Below are positions 9,856-17,886 of a DNA stretch of 64,000 bases, in pieces. Numbering within the stretch: the first letter of the stretch is position 1; each line of letters opens with the position of its first letter. Under the pieces are notes generated by a model. The model was not told where the DNA came from and made no database searches. It worked only from the letters and a program-made list of their open reading frames with translations. Made by a program: the position numbers and the translations under genes. Source of the DNA: an uncultured Pseudomonadales bacterium (GTDB lineage: Bacteria > Pseudomonadota > Gammaproteobacteria > Pseudomonadales > Pseudohongiellaceae); NCBI GenBank assembly GCA_943789485.1, contig CALSUH010000028.1:23405-87404 (forward strand), given 5' to 3'.

Positions 9856-10597
9856 TGGGTACCTCGCCGAGATAGGCTTCTTGCACCTTGGGGTTGGCGC
9901 GAATGTTTTCGGGGCTGTCTGTGGCGATAATTTCGCCGTAGACGAGGACTGAGATGCGATCCGCTACATCAAAGACGATATTCATATCGTGCTCAACCAT
10001 AATCAGCGTCTTTCCCTCGGTAATTTTACGGATTAACTCGACTGTATTCTGCGCTTCGCTATGGCTCATGCCCGCAACGGGCTCATCTAGCATTATAAGT
10101 TCTGCACCGCTGGCGATGGCGATCCCCAGCTCTAGCGCCCTCTGCTGTGCGTAGGCGAGTTCTCCAGAAGGAAATTTTGCTTTGTCAGTTAGGCCAATCT
10201 GCTCCAGTACATGCATAGCCGCATCGTTCAATTCTGTTTGCCGGCCTAAAAGGTGCCAGAAGGAATAACCGTAGTCCATTGACCAGAATAGGGCGCAACG
10301 AATATTCTCAAATACGCTCATGCGAGAGAATATATTGGTAACCTGAAAGCTGCGCGCGAGACCCATTCTTGCAATCTCGTAAGGTGGCTTGTTCTCTATA
10401 TGCTCTTCCTTGAAGCGTATGTTTCCGGCGGTAACGTTGTAGCGCCCGCTGATGAGATGGAACAGCGTGGATTTTCCGGCGCCATTGGGCCCGATGATGG
10501 CGTGCTTTTCACCTTCAACTATATCGAGAGAGACACCGCGAATGATTTCCGTTATACCGAAGTTCTTTTTGACGTCGACTAAAGAAAGAATAGCCAT
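9848..10597 (-). CDS. livG: Branched-chain amino acid-type ABC transporter ATPase (LivG-like)
   Basis: This 249-residue ABC ATPase has a canonical Walker A (GPNGAGKST, Lys42), Walker B LIMLDEPVAGM and the LivG-typical spacing. The signature helix is degenerate (LAYAQQRALELG instead of LSGGQ), as is usual for LivG proteins, which carry LxYGxQR. It should pair with the LivF-like ATPase to drive the two permeases. Three bases separate it from the upstream permease gene and it overlaps the downstream ATPase, so the cluster is one operon. Confidence 0.9.
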   Translation of the reverse strand: MAILSLVDVKKNFGITEIIRGVSLDIVEGEKHAIIGPNGAGKSTLFHLISGRYNVTAGNIRFKEEHIENKPPYEIARMGLARSFQVTNIFSRMSVFENIRCALFWSMDYGYSFWHLLGRQTELNDAAMHVLEQIGLTDKAKFPSGELAYAQQRALELGIAIASGAELIMLDEPVAGMSHSEAQNTVELIRKITEGKTLIMVEHDMNIVFDVADRISVLVYGEIIATDSPENIRANPKVQEAYLGEVPSA

Positions 10598-10600
10598 ACT

Positions 10601-11833
10601 CTAGGCCTCCTCTTCCTTGGGGATCGCGTTGGCGGTCTCCCATGCGTCATTCAGTTGCAGCAGAGACCGCTTAACTGCATAGAAGGCCCCGCCGGCAATG
10701 CCAAGCAGAACGATCCAGGTGATTGGGCTGGCGGGATTCAACTCTAGTGCGAGGTAGTGAAAAACCTCGTCTTCAGTATGACTCATCTCGATAAGTGCGA
10801 TGACGCAAACTGCGAATAGCACGGCAGGAATGCCGGTGATGATGTAGGGCTTGATCAGCATTTTCATGTTGCCACGAATCCAAGCTAGTTGATGCATCAT
10901 GAAGAATCCGGCAAAGCCTCGTGGAAGAAACATGACGGTTAATAGAAACATGATGCCCAGATACAACATCCAAAGTTCGGAATAGTTACTGAGTAGTGAA
11001 TTCATCAGTGTCAGCACTACCGCGCCGATTATCGGGCCGATGAAATAGCCTAAGCCGCCGATGTAAGCCATCAGCAGCACACGGCCGGAGGTTGCAGCGT
11101 TCAAGTTTTCTTCGGTTATGAATTCGTAGTTAAGAGCAAACAACCCGCCAGCGATTCCTGCAAAAAGGCCAGAGGCGCAGAAGGAAATGAAGCGGACCTT
11201 TCTCGAACTGTAGCCAACGAACTCGGCACGCTCAGGGTTGTCACGCACAGCATTCGCCATTCTTCCCGCTGGGGTTTGTGTGAACAGGTACATAAATACC
11301 GTGGCGATAAAGGCCCAGACGGCGGCGACATAGTAGATCTCGATATTCTGTGCAAAGTCGAACCCGAAAAACGTCGGGCCGAAGGTGCGATCGCCGCTGA
11401 TGCCAGCCTCGCCACCGAAGAAGCTGGAGAAAATAAGCGAAGAGGCCGCGATGAGCTCGCCGATGCCGAGAGAAATCATTGCGAATACGGTGCCGGCTTT
11501 GTGGGTAGAGAAACTGCCAATAAATACCCCAGCGAGAAGGCCGAACACCCCGCCTATTAAGGGAATCCAAAGAATAGAGAACACCATGGTCTCGAATTCG
11601 ATGAGAATCAATGCGTGAACTGAGAGAAAGCCACCCAAACCGAAATAGACGGCATGCCCGAAGGAGAGCATTCCACCTTGGCCAAGTAGCATGTTGTAGC
11701 TAAGGGCGAATACGATAGCTATAGCTATCTGATTCATTATCGAGATAGCGAGTATGGAGTCGAATACAAGTGGAAGCCCTAACAGCGTAACTAAAAAGGC
11801 AATCCAAATCGATGAATTCTTCAGTAGGGCCAT
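10601..11833 (-). CDS. livM: Branched-chain amino acid-type ABC permease (LivM-like)
   Basis: This 410-residue inner-membrane permease has the LivM core, including YNMLLGQGGMLSFGHAVYFGLGGF near the N-terminus and the ANAVRDNPERAEFVGYSSRKVRF coupling loop before the central helices. It has an extra C-terminal part of about 80 residues with two more hydrophobic segments (near 325-350 and 370-390), longer than the roughly 330 residues of many LivM proteins. The start codon overlaps the livH stop codon (TAATG), which suggests translational coupling. Confidence 0.88.
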   Translation of the reverse strand: MALLKNSSIWIAFLVTLLGLPLVFDSILAISIMNQIAIAIVFALSYNMLLGQGGMLSFGHAVYFGLGGFLSVHALILIEFETMVFSILWIPLIGGVFGLLAGVFIGSFSTHKAGTVFAMISLGIGELIAASSLIFSSFFGGEAGISGDRTFGPTFFGFDFAQNIEIYYVAAVWAFIATVFMYLFTQTPAGRMANAVRDNPERAEFVGYSSRKVRFISFCASGLFAGIAGGLFALNYEFITEENLNAATSGRVLLMAYIGGLGYFIGPIIGAVVLTLMNSLLSNYSELWMLYLGIMFLLTVMFLPRGFAGFFMMHQLAWIRGNMKMLIKPYIITGIPAVLFAVCVIALIEMSHTEDEVFHYLALELNPASPITWIVLLGIAGGAFYAVKRSLLQLNDAWETANAIPKEEEA

Positions 11834-12783
11834 TATTCTTCTCGCTTACCCATTAAGCCGGTGGGCCTAAAAATCAGCACGAGAACTAATAATAGATACG
11901 GCAGTACCGGGGCAATTTGCGGGAGGTTCATCGTCCAGAGGTCATTCAACGGATGACCGCGCTCGAAGGAGACGCCAAGCAAGTTGAGCAGGTCAGGCAT
12001 GCCTACATCGGAGGCGATCGCATAGGACTGCAGCAGACCTATTAATAAGGAAGCGATAAACGCGCCGGCGAGAGAGCCCAGGCCACCAATGACTACGATG
12101 ACAAACACGATACTACCTAGCACAGTCGCCATGCCAGGGAATGTAGTTAGTACAGGTCCGGCAATTACGCCGGCTAAGCCTGCCAGTGCCGTGCCCATCC
12201 CGAACACACCCATGAAAATCAATGGCACGTTGTGGCCGAGGTTAGAAACTGTCTGTGGGTGCGTGATAGCCGCTTGAATAATGATGCCCACTCGGCTCTT
12301 GGTAAGAACGTAGTAGAGCCCAATAAAGATACCGATAGATATCGTCATCATGAAGCCGCGATAGGCGGAGAATTCTTGGCCTAGCAATGTGAATAAAGGA
12401 AAGTCTAGGAGTTCGGGTGTTTGATAGTTCTTCGTATCGCGACCCCAGAAAAACTGTATGGACTCCTCAATAAGGAAGGCAAGACCGAAGGTAAATACGA
12501 GTTCCGCAACGTGACCGGATTGATGAACCCGCCGCAGGCCATAGCGTTCGACCATGGCACCCAATACGCCAACTACGATCGGCGCGAAGATCAGTCCGGT
12601 CCAGAAACCGAAATAGAGACTAAGGGAATAAGCGAAGTAGGCGCCTAGCATGTAGAAGCTGGCGTGGGCGAAATTAAGCACGCCCATCATGCTGAAGATC
12701 AGTGTTAGTCCACTGGCTAGCATGAACAACAAGAATCCGGTAACGAGGCCATTTAGTGTGGCAAAAATAAGAACTTCTAGCAT
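11833..12783 (-). CDS. livH: Branched-chain amino acid-type ABC permease (LivH-like)
   Basis: This 316-residue membrane protein has the LivH pattern: NGLVTGFLLFMLASGLTLIFSMMGVLNFAHASFYMLGAY at the N-terminus and a conserved GGLGSLAGAFIASLLIGLLQSY segment near the C-terminal third. About eight membrane segments are visible. It forms the translocation pore with the LivM-like subunit. It lies 84 bp downstream of the binding-protein gene and directly overlaps livM. Confidence 0.9.
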   Translation of the reverse strand: MLEVLIFATLNGLVTGFLLFMLASGLTLIFSMMGVLNFAHASFYMLGAYFAYSLSLYFGFWTGLIFAPIVVGVLGAMVERYGLRRVHQSGHVAELVFTFGLAFLIEESIQFFWGRDTKNYQTPELLDFPLFTLLGQEFSAYRGFMMTISIGIFIGLYYVLTKSRVGIIIQAAITHPQTVSNLGHNVPLIFMGVFGMGTALAGLAGVIAGPVLTTFPGMATVLGSIVFVIVVIGGLGSLAGAFIASLLIGLLQSYAIASDVGMPDLLNLLGVSFERGHPLNDLWTMNLPQIAPVLPYLLLVLVLIFRPTGLMGKREE

Positions 12784-12867
12784 GCTGGCCTTAGAATTTA
12801 ACTGCTTTTAACTGTCGTTGGATGATTGTTGCTTTAGTGCTTACTGCAGTTCGAGTTTTTAGGTTTT

Positions 12868-14172
12868 TTAGCGCCTTGGGCGTCTCATCTGACAGCTAGA
12901 TTCTAAAATAGTTTCTTCCATGGGGACTTGGTATTCCGTAACTAGTCCGAAGCCAGAATTATCAGCGTCGAACTCGACACCTTCGTCTGTGTGTACCGAA
13001 ACGCTGAGTTGTTGGAAAATCTGATGATCTTCGCCGCGCATCCAAATCTCTTCGCCCCCCATCGTAGTGAAACGCATGTCCTCCAGTGCCAAGGCTATAG
13101 CATAAGGATCAGTACTTTGTGTCTTTTCCATAGCTGTCACAACCATCTGTAGTGCATTGACTATACGTGGCTGAGTCACATCACTGTTGGGATGCGCTAT
13201 CTTGAAATCGCGGTTGAACTGCTTTCTTGCCTCCGTGGGAAGGGGGTTTGCCACTCCGTTGTGAACCAGTCTGATCCTGTCCTTGCCACTTTCACCGAGA
13301 GTGGCCGTAATTCCGTCGTAGGCGGCATAGAAAGTGTAGATAGGTATATCTAGACCAGAATCGATTATGGATCGAGCTAGGGAAACCATGTCCGCACCAA
13401 AATTTCCGGTAATAACGGCATCGGCACCGGAGGAAACGATCTTGGTTACATAGGGTGTAAAATCTTTTACCTGACCGATAGGATGAAACTCATTACCGAC
13501 AATTTCGATATCTGGACGTTTCTCATTGAGTAATCGGGTTGTAGTGTCTGATACTACCTGTCCGAAAGAGTAGTCCTGACCGATGATGTACATACTTTTG
13601 ATGTCTTCATCAGCAGCAATAAAATCGGTTAAGATGTCTAGCTTCATATTTGCATGTGCATCGAAACGGAAATGCCAGAAGCTGCAGTTGTCCTCAGTAA
13701 GGATAGGGTCTACGGCAGAATAATTGATCTGCAAGACTTCTTGTTCGGGGTTGCGTCGGTTATGTCGAGAGATAGTCTGGCTCAGAGTGCTGGCAACTGC
13801 CGAGCTATTTCCTTGAAAGATAATGTGAAGGTCATCACTTATCGCTCTGCGAAACTGTAGCTGAGTCTCAGTAGGACTCTGCTTGTTATCAAGAGGAACG
13901 ATCTCGATCATACGCCCTCCTAAAATCCCGCCCTTGGAATTGTAGAAGTAGTCGGCTGCGAACTCTAAGATTGTTTTACCGGTGTTGCCTATCGATGCGA
14001 AAGTTCCAGATAGCGGATCCATAAAGGCGATTCGCACCGGTTCTTGAGCGGAACTAGTGTTACTAATGATGAATACGCAGCCCAGACTGATGGCCAGCAG
14101 TGGCTTGCGACATGAGCCAAAAATTTTGGTGAGCAGTTGGGAATTTTTCATAAGCGATGCGGTACTTTTCAT
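12868..14172 (-). CDS. Periplasmic substrate-binding protein of the Liv-like ABC importer
   Basis: This 434-residue protein of the type I periplasmic-binding fold (Peripla_BP_6, LivJ/AmiC/UrtA-like) has a signal peptide ending near SSAQEP, then VRIAFMDPLSGTFASIGNTG, the standard opening of this family, and a GADAVITGNFGADMVSLARS segment in the second lobe. It heads the five-gene importer operon and captures the ligand. The sequence is closer to amide/aromatic-acid type members than to E. coli LivJ in general look, but I cannot name the ligand. An internal ATG at codon 8 is an alternative start. Confidence 0.85.
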   Translation of the reverse strand: MKSTASLMKNSQLLTKIFGSCRKPLLAISLGCVFIISNTSSAQEPVRIAFMDPLSGTFASIGNTGKTILEFAADYFYNSKGGILGGRMIEIVPLDNKQSPTETQLQFRRAISDDLHIIFQGNSSAVASTLSQTISRHNRRNPEQEVLQINYSAVDPILTEDNCSFWHFRFDAHANMKLDILTDFIAADEDIKSMYIIGQDYSFGQVVSDTTTRLLNEKRPDIEIVGNEFHPIGQVKDFTPYVTKIVSSGADAVITGNFGADMVSLARSIIDSGLDIPIYTFYAAYDGITATLGESGKDRIRLVHNGVANPLPTEARKQFNRDFKIAHPNSDVTQPRIVNALQMVVTAMEKTQSTDPYAIALALEDMRFTTMGGEEIWMRGEDHQIFQQLSVSVHTDEGVEFDADNSGFGLVTEYQVPMEETILESSCQMRRPRR

Positions 14173-14443
14173 AGTTATAGTGTGGCTACCAGCTACGGTA
14201 ACGGCAGCGAATATCGACAGTAACCTAGTAGCCAGCGTGAATCAAGATATCAGCATCCCTGTGCGACAAGGTGATAGAATCTTCTGCTGATCTGGTAACT
14301 AACTCTATTTATTTCAATCTGTTGCGACTTGTGGCTGTTATACAGACCCGAACCGAATATACTGCCCTCACGAGCCGCTAGGTTAGTCCAGCTTAGCTGC
14401 TCAATCCACATCTTCCACCGGCAAACAACTAGCTGAATGTCTA

Positions 14444-14848
14444 ATGGTTAAAATCGCAGAATCTGAGATCGAATTTTCCGCTATTCGTGCCAGCGGACCT
14501 GGTGGTCAGAATGTCAATAAAGTGTCCACGGCAGTGCAGCTTCGTTTCGATGTGCGGCGCTCTAGCCTCGCCCGGGAAATTAAAGATAGGGTGTTGGTCT
14601 ATGCTGATAGCCGAATCAATAGCGAAGGTTGTGTCGTCATTAAGGCGCAGCGCTTCAGAAGCCAGGAAAAGAACAAGCAGGATGCGGTAGAGCGTTTAGA
14701 AAAATTAATTGCGGCGGCTACCCATGTAGACAAGAAGAGAATTGCGACGCGGCCGGGCAGGGCATCGAAAGAGAGACGAATATTGCAGAAGAAGAAAACC
14801 GGCGATAAAAAATCAGGAAGAGGTACGGTGCGTTCCTATGATCAGTAG
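14444..14848 (+). CDS. arfB: Alternative ribosome-rescue factor ArfB (peptidyl-tRNA hydrolase YaeJ)
   Basis: This 134-residue protein has a release-factor-like domain with the catalytic GGQ in ASGPGGQNVNKVSTAVQLRFD (residues 17-37) and a long basic C-terminal tail (RPGRASKERRILQKKKTGDK...), which in ArfB threads into the empty mRNA channel of stalled ribosomes. It releases the nascent chain from non-stop complexes in backup of trans-translation. Length and order match E. coli YaeJ (140 residues). It is divergent from the ABC importer and reads into the VOC gene 51 bp downstream. Confidence 0.94.
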   Translation: MVKIAESEIEFSAIRASGPGGQNVNKVSTAVQLRFDVRRSSLAREIKDRVLVYADSRINSEGCVVIKAQRFRSQEKNKQDAVERLEKLIAAATHVDKKRIATRPGRASKERRILQKKKTGDKKSGRGTVRSYDQ

Positions 14849-14899
14849 AGAGATTCACACATAGACCAATAGAAAGTTCACCAACGAAGAGATTCGCGG

Positions 14900-15283
14900 A
14901 TGACAATAAGTCGGGTATCCCACATTACCGTGTATGTCACAGATCAGGATGAAGCACTGGCGTGGTATCAGCAGAAGTTGGGTTTTGAAGTTTGCATGGA
15001 CAATGATGCAGTGGTGCAAGGGATGCGCTGGCTAACGGTCTGTCCCGCTGGGAATGCTGCGACACAGTTCACCTTGGTGCTAGTGCGTGAAGAATCAGAC
15101 AACAGCAGAGTGGGCACGAATCTAATGACAGTCTTAAGCAGTACCGATTGCATTTCAGATATGGCGCGATTAGCGCGAGAAGGTGTCGAAATCGTCGCGC
15201 CACCGGAAGAGGTTCCCTGGGGGCTTTCTGGGATTATTCGAGATCTATATGGAAACCCCTATAACCTTGTTGGTCCTGGCTAA
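14900..15283 (+). CDS. VOC-family protein (glyoxalase/bleomycin-resistance fold)
   Basis: This 127-residue single-domain protein starts with the typical VSHITVYVTDQDEALAWYQQKLGFEV strand-helix-strand and ends with GIIRDLYGNPYNLV. Candidate metal ligands are His8 and the conserved acid positions near the C-terminus. Small VOC proteins of this type act as dioxygenases, isomerases or binding proteins; function cannot be assigned. It lies between arfB and a small secreted protein on the same strand with short gaps. Confidence 0.85.
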   Translation: MTISRVSHITVYVTDQDEALAWYQQKLGFEVCMDNDAVVQGMRWLTVCPAGNAATQFTLVLVREESDNSRVGTNLMTVLSSTDCISDMARLAREGVEIVAPPEEVPWGLSGIIRDLYGNPYNLVGPG

Positions 15284-15318
15284 ACTGAGCCTGCTCAGAT
15301 ATTTCAAAGAAGAATAAA

Positions 15319-15843
15319 ATGCCCTCTCTCCTAAAAGTCTGCTGTTTCTCGTCCTTGGCTTGCCTTTCGCCGTGGCTGAATGCTGCAGAGGGCATTGAAG
15401 ATGCTCAGGCGAGTTTTACTTATATTTCTAGTACGCTACAGACTTTTCGCGGAAGCGGCCGGCTGGTAAATAACCCGGGTATCGATGGTTCGGACCTAGA
15501 GTTCTTTATTGCACTTCTTGATGAGTCACAGCGCAGTTTCAGCCGAGAGTTTAACAGCGAAAGTGCCATGTGCCGATTTTATAGAGACCCGGAAAATGGC
15601 AGGATGACAATCCAAGAGCGGGCGCAGTTAAGTTTGAGCTTCCTGCGTGATCTTGCAGATAGAATTACGTTATACATTTCGGCGAATGCCGAATTCAAGG
15701 ACAACGTTGATGAGCAGTTTGGTCGAATCGTTCTAGATGCTATTAACGTAATCAAAGTAGAGTCAGTGAGCAATCAGCGGCTGCCATCATCCGCGTTTGA
15801 TGAGGCAGCCACGATTAACTTTCTTGACTCAATGTGTACTTAG
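15319..15843 (+). CDS. Small secreted protein of unknown function
   Basis: This 174-residue protein has a signal peptide (cleavage near LNAAEG). I do not recognise the mature part. It is predicted to be mostly helical, with two cysteines (in AMCRFYRDP and the penultimate Cys of the C-terminus) that may form a disulfide in the periplasm. An AGAAG-type ribosome-binding site precedes the ATG. It starts 36 bp after the VOC gene on the same strand and is convergent with the thiolase gene, ending 8 bp from it. Confidence 0.65.
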   Translation: MPSLLKVCCFSSLACLSPWLNAAEGIEDAQASFTYISSTLQTFRGSGRLVNNPGIDGSDLEFFIALLDESQRSFSREFNSESAMCRFYRDPENGRMTIQERAQLSLSFLRDLADRITLYISANAEFKDNVDEQFGRIVLDAINVIKVESVSNQRLPSSAFDEAATINFLDSMCT

Positions 15844-15851
15844 ACTAATCG

Positions 15852-17036
15852 CTAGTAAACCTCAAATAGCCCAGCAGCGCCCATTCCGCCACCTACACAC
15901 ATCGTACAAACAACGTATTTAACGCCGCGTCGCTTGCCTTCGATAAGGGCATGTCCGACCATGCGTGCGCCGCTCATACCGAAAGGGTGCCCAATTGAGA
16001 TGGCACCACCATTTACGTTGAGCAGTTCATCAGGAATGCCCAATTGGTCGCGGCAGTAAATTACCTGTACCGCAAATGCCTCGTTCAACTCCCAAAGTCC
16101 GATGTCATCCATCTTCAGATTATTGCGTTCCAGCAACTTAGGCACAGCGTAGATTGGACCGATACCCATCTCATCAGGCTCCAAGCCAGCAACAGCCATA
16201 CCGCGATAGGCGCCAAGTGGCTGCAAACCTTTCTGCTCGGCCAATTTGCTATCCATAACCACGGAAGCAGACGCGCCATCAGATAACTGACTGGCATTAC
16301 CGGCGCTGATTACGCCGCCTTCATATACCGGCTTCAAGCCTTGTAGGCCCTCGAGTGTCGTTGTAGGACGATTTCCCTCATCCTTCTCCAGCAGGGTCTC
16401 ATGTACGCTTTGCTTTTTTGTTTCCTTGTCCATGAACAGCATCTTAGAAGCCATGGGTACAATCTCATCGTCAAACGCGCCGGCTAGTTGTGCGGCAGCT
16501 GTTCGCTGTTGCGACCGAAGAGCATATTCGTCCTGTGCATCGCGCGACACTCCGTAGCGCTTAGCTACTACTTCGGCTGTCTCTATCATGGACATATAGG
16601 CGTGTTGAGACCTAGCTAGTACATTAGGGTCTTGCGCGCGATAGGAATTGCGGTGCTCATTTGCTACAAGGGAAATCGAATCCAGACCACCGCCAACTAC
16701 AATAGGCATGCCATCAACGATGATCTGCTTCGCTGCAGTAGCTATAGCCATCATGCCGGAGGCACATTGGCGGTCTACGCTCATGCCGGCTACAGAACTC
16801 GGTAGTCCTGCTACAACACCAGCCGTGCGGCCTATGTTGTTGCCAGAAGACCCTTGCTGCATGGCACAACCGATTACTACGTCATCGACTTCGCCGGGAT
16901 CGATGCCCGCGCGTTCAACGGCTGCAGCAATTGCATGTCCTCCCAATGTAGGGGCGTCCGTATCATTGAATACGCCTCTGTAGGCTTTACCGATTGGAGT
17001 GCGTGCTGTTGATACAATTACTGCTTCTCTGCTCAT
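15852..17036 (-). CDS. Thiolase (acetyl-CoA C-acyltransferase, FadA-like)
   Basis: This 394-residue thiolase has all catalytic residues: nucleophile Cys91 in DRQCASGMM, His350 in [14 protein letters not shown] and Cys380 in [13 protein letters not shown]. It either cleaves 3-ketoacyl-CoA with CoA in beta-oxidation-type pathways or condenses two acyl-CoAs; the FadA/PcaF-like sequence makes the degradative direction likelier. It lies 84 bp downstream of the UGSC selenoprotein on the same strand, so the two may be co-transcribed. No FadB partner is present. The start ATG is at 17036. Confidence 0.92.
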   Translation of the reverse strand: MSREAVIVSTARTPIGKAYRGVFNDTDAPTLGGHAIAAAVERAGIDPGEVDDVVIGCAMQQGSSGNNIGRTAGVVAGLPSSVAGMSVDRQCASGMMAIATAAKQIIVDGMPIVVGGGLDSISLVANEHRNSYRAQDPNVLARSQHAYMSMIETAEVVAKRYGVSRDAQDEYALRSQQRTAAAQLAGAFDDEIVPMASKMLFMDKETKKQSVHETLLEKDEGNRPTTTLEGLQGLKPVYEGGVISAGNASQLSDGASASVVMDSKLAEQKGLQPLGAYRGMAVAGLEPDEMGIGPIYAVPKLLERNNLKMDDIGLWELNEAFAVQVIYCRDQLGIPDELLNVNGGAISIGHPFGMSGARMVGHALIEGKRRGVKYVVCTMCVGGGMGAAGLFEVY

Positions 17037-17120
17037 TCTACTCTTCCTCTGTCCATCTATTTATAAAGTTCGCGCGGCTATTTAATTAGCTTTGCTTCAC
17101 TTAACTTGAAATCAAAATTT

Positions 17121-17651
17121 TTACTGGCTCTTGTCACAAATCATTGCTGTGATCGCGTCGATCGACTTAAGTGCTAGTTGCACCATTTCTTCATCAGTTC
17201 GATCCTGAATCGGATGTGCAACGAACACGCTCGCCGGCGTAATGCCCAGAGACTTTCCCTGTGCGGCAGCGGCGTCGACAAATTCTCTTGAGGCGACGAA
17301 GCCTGACGGAAGTCCTCTGCTTTCTAAGTCCATGATGTCATGCAAACTGCACGAGGTACATGAGCCTCAGTCGGCGAGTCCTTCGATTACTGCGTCACAC
17401 TCGACGCTAATTTGCTGCGTTAGCTCTGTCGGCGCTACACGAGTGAAGGTGGGCTTGGAATAGCGCTTTACCTTCGCGCCGGCTTCTTCCAGATGCTTCT
17501 GCACTTCATCTAGAAATTCTTTGCCACGGGGCTTGGAGATATCCAACAAGCCAACGGTGGCGCCGGCTATACTCTGTAGCCTGGGTAACAACTGCCGCGC
17601 TGCGCTCTGCAGCTCCGCAGTCGGATCCAGAAGGGTGGTAGTGCTTTGCAT
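17121..17651 (-). CDS. UGSC-family selenoprotein (in-frame UGA = selenocysteine)
   Basis: Read straight through the TGA at 17367-17369 this gene gives 176 residues: 94 before the UGA, Sec95, then GSCTSC (Cys98, Cys101) and a well-conserved tail. The motif U-G-S-C-T-S-C followed by SLHDIMDLESRGLPS matches the proteins RefSeq calls UGSC family (seleno)protein, whose function is unknown. The Sec and two nearby cysteines suggest a redox or selenenyl-sulfide centre. ATG at 17651 is chosen because AGAGG lies 6 bases before it; the upstream frame extension runs into a repeat element. A SECIS-like hairpin directly follows the UGA, and selC and selB are in the window. The thioredoxin-domain gene upstream and thiolase downstream are on the same strand. 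Standard gene calling would split this into two short ORFs. Confidence 0.9.
17339..17369 (-). promoter_or_regulatory. SECIS-like element after the selenocysteine UGA
   Basis: Counting the U of the UGA (17369) as 1, bases 17-31 read CGUGCAGUUUGCAUG and fold into a 5-bp stem (CGUGC with GCAUG, one G-U pair) capped by the loop AGUUU. The loop G and U fall at offsets 23 and 24, the same offsets as the SelB-contacting G and U of the E. coli fdhF SECIS. The bulged U17 of E. coli is not present. Fold and register are seen by eye; binding by SelB is inferred. Confidence 0.72.
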
Positions 17652-17692
17652 AGTGTACCTCTTCAGTTTCAGTTTAGTGCGTGTGTCGATTC

Positions 17693-17873
17693 TTAGGGCG
17701 CCTCTGAACAACGCGGCTGGCACTCAAGCTTACAGGCGAGCTTGCCATCGAGACGTCACTTTGCTGGCATACGTCCGTACGCCAAAAAGTGTCAACGAAG
17801 AGGGCGGGCTCGCTTGTAAGCCCCTTCGGGCGGGGCCTAAAGCACCCATCCGCGTTGTTCAGAGATGCCCTAA
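17693..17873. repeat. 181-bp miniature inverted-repeat element (MITE-like hairpin)
   Basis: The ends are inverted repeats of about 23 bp: TTAGGGCGCCTCTGAACAAC at the left and the same with two changes, reading inward, at the right. Homology continues inside as an imperfect palindrome, including GCTTACAGGCGAGC against GCTTACAAGCGAGC, and nearly to the centre. There is no ORF. It fits a non-autonomous element moved by a transposase encoded elsewhere. It sits between the thioredoxin-domain gene and the selenoprotein gene and would form a long RNA hairpin if both are co-transcribed. Confidence 0.8.
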
Positions 17874-17886
17874 TTACAACCTAAGG

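Noticed and set aside
17367..17723. Upstream start at 17723 for the selenoprotein
   Set aside because: It lies inside the hairpin element and has no ribosome-binding site, whereas 17651 has AGAGG at good spacing.
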